This document shows positions 14,124 to 17,998 of a DNA stretch of 17,998 bases, piece after piece. Below the pieces are notes generated by a model. It ran no database searches, was not told the DNA's origin, and saw nothing but the letters and a program-made list of their open reading frames with translations. The DNA is taken from the NCBI GenBank assembly GCA_031400755.1, contig JANNQL010000229.1:1-17998 (forward strand). The letters are read 5' to 3'. The translations under genes and the position numbers were made by a program. This stretch comes from VMSU01 sp031400755 (lineage in GTDB: Bacteria; Desulfobacterota; Desulfobulbia; Desulfobulbales; VMSU01). Positions within the stretch are counted from its first letter, which is position 1, and each line of letters begins with the position of its first letter.

Positions 14124-15089
14124 ATGGAGAATTTTACGCGTTGGGATGACTATCTGGTGGCGGAGCACGAGTTGATCGAGCGGAGCATGGCGGTCTTGAA
14201 GACCTGCCTGGATGCCATTGAGTTGAGCGTCGAGGTCAATACCGTGCAGTTGGGCCGGGCCATTGATTTCCTCCTGCAATTTGGCGACAAGATCCATAAC
14301 GCTAAAGAAGAGCAGTGCCTGTTCCCGTTGATGGGCAAAAAGGGGATTCCGGTGCAGGGCGGGCCTTTGGGGGTGATGCTCATGGAGCATGAGGCCGAAC
14401 GGGCCTTGTTGACCCGGATGCAGGGGCTGCTCCCCGGCTTTGCCGATCTGTCCTTTGCCGACCGCCTGCAGTTCAAGGAGGAGGGCATGGACTATCTCAA
14501 GATTCGGGCCGAACATATCTGGAAAGAGAATGATGTCCTCTATCCCATGGGCCGGCAGGTGTTGAGTCCTGAGGACAACTCGTCCTTGCTGGCTGAATTT
14601 GCCCGGATTAATCGCGAGACCTACGGCGAACAGGCCTTTGCCCAATTCCAGGCCATGACTGCGGAAGTCGAAAAGGGTGGGCGGGGCAGCAAGAAACTGA
14701 TCGAAAGCCTGTCGTACCAACAGCTTGACGCGATCATGGAGGCCATGCCTTTTGAGGTGACCTTTGTCGATGCCAAGGATTCGGTCGCCTATTTTAATCG
14801 GCTGGACAAGACCAAAATCTTTCCAAGGACCCGTTCGGTGGTGGGACGGCAGGTGGAGAAATGCCACCCGGAAAAGAGCGTTGACACCGTCAAGAAAATA
14901 GTTGGCGGTTTTAAGAACAAGACCCTGGACAAGGCGGCATTCTGGATCGATTTCAAGGGGGACAAGATTCTGATTCGGTATTTTCCGGTCTATGATGATG
15001 CAGGCGAGTACCTTGGCGTCCTGGAGGTCACCCAGGAGATCGGCGCCATCCAGAAACTGACCGGTCAGAAACGCCTGTTTGATGTCTGA
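14124..15089 (+). CDS. Hemerythrin-HHE domain protein with C-terminal PAS domain
   Basis: 321 residues. The ATG at 14124 is preferred over the GTG just before it, since AAGGAG (14111-14116) is 7 bases upstream. Residues 1-145 form a hemerythrin-like four-helix bundle with iron ligands in the expected order: His15, His58 with Glu62 ('KIHNAKEEQCLFP'), His89 ('MLMEHEAER') and His131 with Glu135 ('AEHIWKENDVLYP'). Residues ~195-315 form a PAS domain as in DUF438-type proteins ('LDAIMEAMPFEVTFVDA', ending 'YLGVLEVTQEI'). The pair suggests sensing O2, NO or redox state in the cytoplasm. No output domain (kinase, GGDEF, HTH) is present, so it may bind a partner or act as a direct O2/NO scavenger. 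The HD-GYP regulator lies downstream but across a repeat-rich gap with its own promoter. Confidence 0.9.
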   Translation: MENFTRWDDYLVAEHELIERSMAVLKTCLDAIELSVEVNTVQLGRAIDFLLQFGDKIHNAKEEQCLFPLMGKKGIPVQGGPLGVMLMEHEAERALLTRMQGLLPGFADLSFADRLQFKEEGMDYLKIRAEHIWKENDVLYPMGRQVLSPEDNSSLLAEFARINRETYGEQAFAQFQAMTAEVEKGGRGSKKLIESLSYQQLDAIMEAMPFEVTFVDAKDSVAYFNRLDKTKIFPRTRSVVGRQVEKCHPEKSVDTVKKIVGGFKNKTLDKAAFWIDFKGDKILIRYFPVYDDAGEYLGVLEVTQEIGAIQKLTGQKRLFDV

Positions 15090-15096
15090 TGGTAAC

Positions 15097-15129
15097 CTTG
15101 AAAAATCGCCTTCCTGCCGATTTTTCAAG
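15097..15129 (+). terminator. 12-bp stem hairpin just after hemerythrin-PAS gene
   Basis: Perfect arms CTTGAAAAATCG (15097-15108) and CGATTTTTCAAG (15118-15129) with a 9-base loop, 8 bases after the stop codon. Position fits a transcription end, and the T-run lies in the 3' arm rather than after it, so bidirectional or Rho-assisted termination, or mRNA 3'-end protection, are all possible. Confidence 0.5.
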
Positions 15130-15131
15130 CC

Positions 15132-15160
15132 GCAAAGCCCAAACACAGTTTAGGCTTTGC
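15132..15160. repeat. Hairpin GCAAAGCC / GGCTTTGC
   Basis: Eight-bp outer stem (15132-15139 with 15153-15160), one C/A mismatch, then a 4-bp inner stem AAAC/GTTT around a 3-base loop. It follows the previous hairpin by two bases. Part of a four-hairpin series between 15097 and 15246. Confidence 0.55.
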
Positions 15161-15193
15161 TCTCATTTTCACCCACTTGCGTGGTCAAAAATG

Positions 15194-15213
15194 GCGGGGC
15201 ATCCCTGCCCCGC
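15194..15213. repeat. Hairpin GCGGGGCA / TGCCCCGC
   Basis: Perfect 8-bp GC-rich stem (15194-15201 with 15206-15213) and tetraloop TCCC. It shares two bases with the next hairpin, so the two cannot both close fully. Confidence 0.55.
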
Positions 15214-15246
15214 ACGGATACCTTGAATTTTTCAAGGTATCCGTGC
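15212..15246. repeat. 16-bp perfect palindrome with 3-base loop
   Basis: Arms GCACGGATACCTTGAA (15212-15227) and TTCAAGGTATCCGTGC (15231-15246) with loop TTT. A 16-bp perfect stem is far beyond chance. Its core ACCTTGAA recurs in the hairpin at 15096-15103, so the series may come from repeated copies of one element. In DNA it could form a cruciform; in RNA a very stable stop or stabiliser. Confidence 0.65.
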
Positions 15247-15364
15247 GAATTTGCTGATGGCAGTCCTCTGAGAGAAGCGGTTATGAGGAGGATATCCAGG
15301 GCAGGCCCTCCCTATCTAACACCGGCTTTTTCTCTAAGGCCCCTTGTTTGGCGAAGCGCGCACC

Positions 15365-15392
15365 TTGACAACCTATTACGACTCTTGATAAT
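15365..15392 (+). promoter_or_regulatory. Sigma70-like promoter of HD-GYP regulator gene
   Basis: TTGACA at 15365-15370, 16-base spacer, GATAAT at 15387-15392 (five of six to consensus). Predicted start near 15399 gives a leader of about 110 bases before the ATG at 15508. The best promoter match on the plus strand that I found in the window. Confidence 0.6.
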
Positions 15393-15439
15393 CTAATTCT
15401 TAGAGGGGACTTTCCTGCTAATTAGGGAGTCTCTTATAT

Positions 15440-15494
15440 AAAAAGAATCCCCATTGCCTGGTAATGTCTTCACGCCTGGGTCATGATTCTTTTT
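15440..15494 (+). promoter_or_regulatory. Leader inverted repeat next to ribosome-binding site
   Basis: AAAAAGAATC (15440-15449) is the exact reverse complement of GATTCTTTTT (15485-15494). The right arm runs into a T-run and then the Shine-Dalgarno AGGGGG (15497-15502) of the HD-GYP gene. Pairing would make a long-loop A/U-rich stem ending just before the ribosome site; the neighbouring CCCC (15449-15452) could also pair with the G-rich ribosome site. It might be a weak attenuator or translational control element. Confidence 0.3.
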
Positions 15495-15507
15495 TTAGGG
15501 GGTCATT

Positions 15508-16911
15508 ATGGAGTCTGCGCCAGTCCGTCAAATTCTTGTGGTCGATGACCAGCGCTCGATCCGAAGTTTTATCGTATCCCTTTTGCAGGGGGAGGGGGTT
15601 GAGATTATCGAGGCCGAGAACGGTTGGGATGCGTTGGCGGTTTTGGAGGAAAGGGGCGCTATCGATCTGATCTTGACCGATGTCGATATGCCAGTGATGG
15701 ATGGTCTCAAACTATGCGAGACGCTCAAAAATAGCGAGCAATTTAGGGCAGTTCCAGTGATCATAGTGAGCAGCTTTGACTCCGAGTATGATGTGGAGCG
15801 TGGATTTCAGGCAGGTGCTTATAGTTATGTCTCCAAATCAGATGTCCAGGCCAAGCTTCAATCTGTAGTGCAGGGACTATTGAATAAGTACAGCTTTCGC
15901 AGGCGGCAGACGGTCCTGGTAGTCGATGATTCAGCCGCTGTCCTACAGATGTTGTCCGGTGCGCTATCCAGTGCCGGCTTTCAGGTGTTTACGGCGGACA
16001 ATGGGCGAATGGCCTGTGAACTCCTTCGTCTAAGGTGTCCCGACTTGATCCTTAGCGATATCACAATGCCGGAGATGGACGGGTATGCTCTGCTTAATTG
16101 GCTTAGGCTACAGCCCCACCTTAAGGACATCCCGTTCGTCGTGATGTCGATCCATGCCGAACACCGGCACATTGCCCGGATGATCGAGTATGGGGCTGCC
16201 GCCTACCTTGTTAAACCGTTCAATATGGCGGAAGTTGTGTTTATCATTGATCGCTTGCTTTCCGATCAGTTTTTGCTTTTGTTGAAGGAAAAGGAAAAAC
16301 TTGCGGTTGAACGGACCATGCTGCTTGCCTCCATATCCAGTCTTGTTAATGCCCTGGAAGCCCGGGATTCATATACCAAAGGGCATTCGATGGCGGTCGC
16401 TAAGATCGTGGAGGGCATGGCTCAAATTCATGGGATGCCGAGTGATGAGATTGAGCGCCTGGTGACTGCGGCCCAATTGCACGACATCGGCAAGATCGGC
16501 ATCCGGGACCATATTCTGTTGAAAAAAGGGGCACTGAATGAGGCCGAATACGGGATCGTCAAGACCCATCCTGGCATCGGTAGCGAAATTGTCGCGGCAG
16601 TCCCCAGTCTTGCCGAGGTTGTGCCGGTGATTCGTTCCCATCATGAACGGTTTGACGGCAAGGGCTATCCCGATGGTCTGCAGGGCGAGTCGATTCCGTT
16701 CATGGCGAGAATGATTGCCGTGGCTGATACATATGATGCCATGGTTAGCAATCGTCCTTACCGCAAGGGTTTTCACATTGCGCATACGTTGGAGACCATC
16801 CGCGGCTTGCGCGGCGGGCAACTTTGCCCGGCCTGTATCGACCTCTTTTTTGAATGGATTGATCATTGTGGCAGACCGGTGACGCCGCCGCGGGAGCTGC
16901 CGAACGATTAG
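15508..16911 (+). CDS. Response regulator: two receiver domains plus HD-GYP phosphodiesterase
   Basis: 467 residues. REC1 (about 7-125) has acidic pair Asp13-Asp14, phosphoacceptor Asp58 ('LTDVDMPVMDG'), Ser88 and Lys110. REC2 (about 134-253) has Asp140-Asp141, phosphoacceptor Asp184 ('LSDITMPEMDG'), Ser214 and Lys236 ('LVKPF'). Both receivers look competent. A short charged helix (about 255-272) leads into a full HD-GYP domain: 'KGHS' His293, 'LHDIGKIGIRD' (His325, Asp326), 'THPGIG' His354, 'HHERFDGKGYPDG' (378-390) and 'IAVADTYDAM' Asp407. This predicts hydrolysis of cyclic di-GMP under control of a histidine kinase not encoded here. The C-terminus carries 'LCPACIDLFFEWIDHCG', a Cys-rich end that is unusual and could bind metal or sense redox. 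The ferredoxin gene follows by 62 bp. Confidence 0.94.
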   Translation: MESAPVRQILVVDDQRSIRSFIVSLLQGEGVEIIEAENGWDALAVLEERGAIDLILTDVDMPVMDGLKLCETLKNSEQFRAVPVIIVSSFDSEYDVERGFQAGAYSYVSKSDVQAKLQSVVQGLLNKYSFRRRQTVLVVDDSAAVLQMLSGALSSAGFQVFTADNGRMACELLRLRCPDLILSDITMPEMDGYALLNWLRLQPHLKDIPFVVMSIHAEHRHIARMIEYGAAAYLVKPFNMAEVVFIIDRLLSDQFLLLLKEKEKLAVERTMLLASISSLVNALEARDSYTKGHSMAVAKIVEGMAQIHGMPSDEIERLVTAAQLHDIGKIGIRDHILLKKGALNEAEYGIVKTHPGIGSEIVAAVPSLAEVVPVIRSHHERFDGKGYPDGLQGESIPFMARMIAVADTYDAMVSNRPYRKGFHIAHTLETIRGLRGGQLCPACIDLFFEWIDHCGRPVTPPRELPND

Positions 16912-16973
16912 GGTGGCGGTTTTTGCTATTGTGCCCATATGGGAATGAGTTGGAACGCTCAAAGGAGAGGGCC

Positions 16974-17168
16974 ATGAAGGTCCCAGTTGTTGACCGCGGT
17001 CTGTGTACCGAATGTGAAGGCTGTCTGGCCGTCTGTCCTGCAGTTTTTCAATTCAATCAAGCCACAGCCATGATTGAGGTGGTGGATATGGACTCCTATC
17101 CGCAAGACTGCGTTGACGAGGCCATTAAAAATTGTCCGGTCGATTGCATTGCCTGGGAAGAGCGTTAG
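16974..17168 (+). CDS. Small [4Fe-4S] ferredoxin
   Basis: 64 residues from the ATG at 16974, with AAAGGAGAGG just upstream; the frame extends upstream only inside the HD-GYP gene. The cluster motif is C-x2-C-x2-C-x3-C-P (Cys11, Cys14, Cys17, Cys21; 'CTECEGCLAVCP'), and the fourth ligand of a single-cluster ferredoxin is Cys54 ('KNCPVDCI'). Cys21, Cys46 and Cys58 remain; two could form the disulfide seen in single-cluster ferredoxins, or some could hold a second, partial cluster. Acidic overall, like Desulfovibrio-type ferredoxins. It would carry low-potential electrons in the cytoplasm; the partner enzyme is not in the window. Confidence 0.9.
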   Translation: MKVPVVDRGLCTECEGCLAVCPAVFQFNQATAMIEVVDMDSYPQDCVDEAIKNCPVDCIAWEER

Positions 17169-17190
17169 GTGCCCTGACGGAAAGTTAAAC

Positions 17191-17261
17191 AGGACTGAGT
17201 GCGGAGGACTTAAGGGACGGCAGGATTTTTACTAAGGCCTCAGTCCTCAGCACTCAGTCCT
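17191..17261. repeat. 20-bp inverted repeat (GGACTGAGTGC...GGACT type)
   Basis: Left arm 17191-17210 (AGGACTGAGTGCGGAGGACT) matches the reverse complement of the right arm 17242-17261 at 19 of 20 bases, with a 31-base loop. The 'ACTGAG...GAGGACT' wording is that of a widespread dispersed intergenic repeat. It may act as the end of the ferredoxin transcript; no T-run follows the right arm. Confidence 0.6.
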
Positions 17262-17347
17262 AAATTCCTTCCACAAAGACAGTTGTCTTTTTGGGCCGAC
17301 AGGGGTACAAGGAGTTTGATCGGTAGTTTGGTAAGCTCAGACGATGC

Positions 17348-17435
17348 GGAGAGGTGCCAGAGCGGCCGAACGGGGCGGTCTCGAAAACCGTTGACCCTAC
17401 GGGGTCCGAGGGTTCGAATCCCTCCCTCTCCGCCA
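17348..17435 (+). tRNA. tRNA-Ser (anticodon CGA)
   Basis: 88 bases including the encoded 3' CCA. Acceptor stem GGAGAGG/CCTCTCC with discriminator G; anticodon loop CTCGAAA gives anticodon CGA, reading UCG codons; a long variable arm with stem GACCC/GGGTC-like (around 17393-17406) is diagnostic for class II serine tRNA; the T-loop is GGTTCGAATCC. A Rho-independent terminator follows at 17473. Confidence 0.96.
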
Positions 17436-17472
17436 AGTTGAGATTTTAAGAGATTCAAAGAAATACAATTGC

Positions 17473-17504
17473 CCCGCACTCCTACAAGGTTTGCGGGTTT
17501 TTTT
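17473..17504 (+). terminator. Rho-independent terminator after tRNA-Ser
   Basis: Stem CCCGCA (17473-17478) with TGCGGG (17492-17497), a 13-base loop, then seven Ts (17498-17504), 37 bases after the tRNA end on the same strand. Confidence 0.8.
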
Positions 17505-17511
17505 GTTGTCC

Positions 17512-17598
17512 GATGAAGTGTGGCAGGCCTGGGCGGCTTATTTGGACAAGCTAAAGGCTGAGGTGCCGAGATCATACCGAATAAGGGCGGCTAGTTGA
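17512..17598 (+). pseudogene. Possible 3' remnant of a coding sequence
   Basis: The 28-codon frame ending at TGA 17596-17598 reads like true protein (DEVWQAWAAYLDKLKAEV, then a basic end), with amphipathic-helix periodicity. It has no ATG start and no ribosome site, and runs upstream into the terminator T-run. It lies right behind a tRNA gene, a frequent integration site, so it could be the tail of a gene cut by recombination. Family not recognised, and chance is a real alternative. Confidence 0.25.
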
Positions 17599-17629
17599 TT
17601 ACGGGCGGTGCCAGGTAGAGTGTGGTATT

Positions 17630-17920
17630 TCAGGCGGCAAGACGAATGACATGATTAAGGGCGTCACCCATCGTCTTTTCAGCCTCTTCTGTGTCATAGT
17701 CAGCTTGCAGGCCAAGCCAAAAGCCGGGGGTGGTGCCGAAGGCACGGGCCAGACGCAGGGCGGTATCGGCGGTGATCGACCGCTTGCCGGAACAAATCTC
17801 GCTGATTCTCATGGCGGGGACACATATGGCCTTAGCTAGTCGGTATTGGCTGATCTCCATTGGTTTCAAGAACTCTTCAAGCAATACTTCGCCGGGGTGG
17901 ATGTTAGGCAGTCTTTCCAT
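17630..17920 (-). CDS. higA: HigA-family antitoxin (XRE-type HTH)
   Basis: 96 residues, AGGAG 9 bases before the ATG. It starts with 'NIHPGEVLLEEFLKPMEISQYRLAKAI', the typical HigA opening; the helix-turn-helix covers about 22-66 ('RLAKAICVPAMRISEICSGKR'-type recognition helix), followed by 'TADTALRLARAFGTTPGFWLGLQADYD', all family signatures. It binds and neutralises the HigB ribonuclease and represses the shared promoter. The toxin gene ends 15 bp upstream on the same strand (higB first, higA second, the usual order for this family). The protein looks complete and unbroken. Confidence 0.93.
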   Translation of the reverse strand: MERLPNIHPGEVLLEEFLKPMEISQYRLAKAICVPAMRISEICSGKRSITADTALRLARAFGTTPGFWLGLQADYDTEEAEKTMGDALNHVIRLAA

Positions 17921-17935
17921 TGTCGTCGTCTCCTG

Positions 17936-17998
17936 TCAGTGGTAGTCACAAATTTCAACCCGCGAAGCGTTGCCGCTATCCCACAGGAAGCAAACCCG
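17936..17998 (-). CDS. higB: HigB-family toxin, C-terminal fragment at window edge
   Basis: The minus-strand frame entering from the window end gives 20 residues before TGA: RVCFLWDSGNASRVEICDYH. This matches the conserved C-terminus of RelE-fold HigB toxins (R-[IV]-x-F-x-W-x(2)-G-x-A-x(2)-V-E-I-x-D-Y-H), including the final Tyr-His. HigB is a ribosome-dependent mRNA endonuclease. The rest of the gene lies beyond the window, so its integrity cannot be judged. The stop is 15 bp before the higA start, supporting one operon. Confidence 0.85.
   Translation of the reverse strand, partial: RVCFLWDSGNASRVEICDYH

Noticed and set aside
14118..15146. 342-codon minus-strand open frame
   Set aside because: It lies fully antisense to the hemerythrin-PAS gene, whose ligands and domains are clear; the frame shows no recognisable domain and no good ribosome site.
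15118..15160. GCCGCAAAGCC resembling part of a c-di-GMP (GEMM) riboswitch upstream of an HD-GYP gene
   Set aside because: The matching bases form their own hairpin with GGCTTTGC, the GGCAAACC element, GNRA loop and receptor are missing, and the promoter of the HD-GYP gene lies downstream of this site.
15157..15396. 79-codon plus-strand open frame in the hairpin region
   Set aside because: Arg/Pro/Ser-rich, no ribosome site, and it translates straight through three hairpins and the promoter -35 region.
17240..17575. 111-residue minus-strand frame containing GGEGGIRTLGPRRVNGFRD
   Set aside because: This is the well-known false protein read antisense through tRNA-Ser; the peptide comes from the tRNA sequence itself.

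Overview
The window looks like chromosomal DNA of a Gram-negative anaerobe or facultative anaerobe. It encodes an outer-membrane barrel protein, a TolC-type channel with an RND pump, lipoproteins, a hemerythrin-PAS protein and a small [4Fe-4S] ferredoxin. The gene mix and the many dispersed intergenic palindromes suggest Desulfobacterota (formerly Deltaproteobacteria), but this is inference; there is no rRNA or other marker gene to settle it.

Layout. (1) 1-1528, plus strand: the 3' end of an LbtU-like outer-membrane porin gene, then a small lipoprotein. (2) 1598-10757, minus strand: a nine-gene, probably co-transcribed metal-efflux and thiol-redox cluster. Reading 5' to 3' on the minus strand it holds a small exported Cys/His protein, TolC-type outer-membrane factor, membrane-fusion adaptor with a Cys/His N-terminal motif, CzcA/CusA-type RND pump, PII-like protein, DsbB, DsbA-like thioredoxin-fold protein, TlpA-like lipoprotein and a short CDF-like cation transporter with a Cys-rich tail. 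Three junctions are 4-bp ATGA overlaps. (3) 10893-13179, minus strand: recQ and rppH. (4) 13330-15089, plus strand: a small cupin, a 480-bp intergenic patch of nested inverted repeats, and a hemerythrin-PAS sensor or carrier. (5) 15090-15507: a series of strong hairpins, then a sigma70-like promoter and a structured leader. (6) 15508-17168, plus strand: a double-receiver HD-GYP response regulator (predicted c-di-GMP phosphodiesterase) and a ferredoxin. (7) 17191-17598: a 20-bp inverted repeat, tRNA-Ser(CGA) with encoded CCA, a terminator, and a possible gene remnant. (8) 17630-17998, minus strand: HigA antitoxin preceded by the last 20 codons of HigB, cut by the window edge.

How it works together (inference). 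The efflux cluster joins export of metal from the periplasm (RND tripartite pump) with transport at the inner membrane (CDF). It also carries enzymes that make and manage protein disulfides, and a PII-like regulator. Metal-site residues in the pump point to divalent ions (Zn/Co/Cd/Ni type) rather than Cu(I)/Ag(I). I see no toxin, phage, CRISPR or defence system other than the partial HigBA. The most unusual items are the efflux-redox-PII operon and the nested or serial palindromes in the two long intergenic regions.
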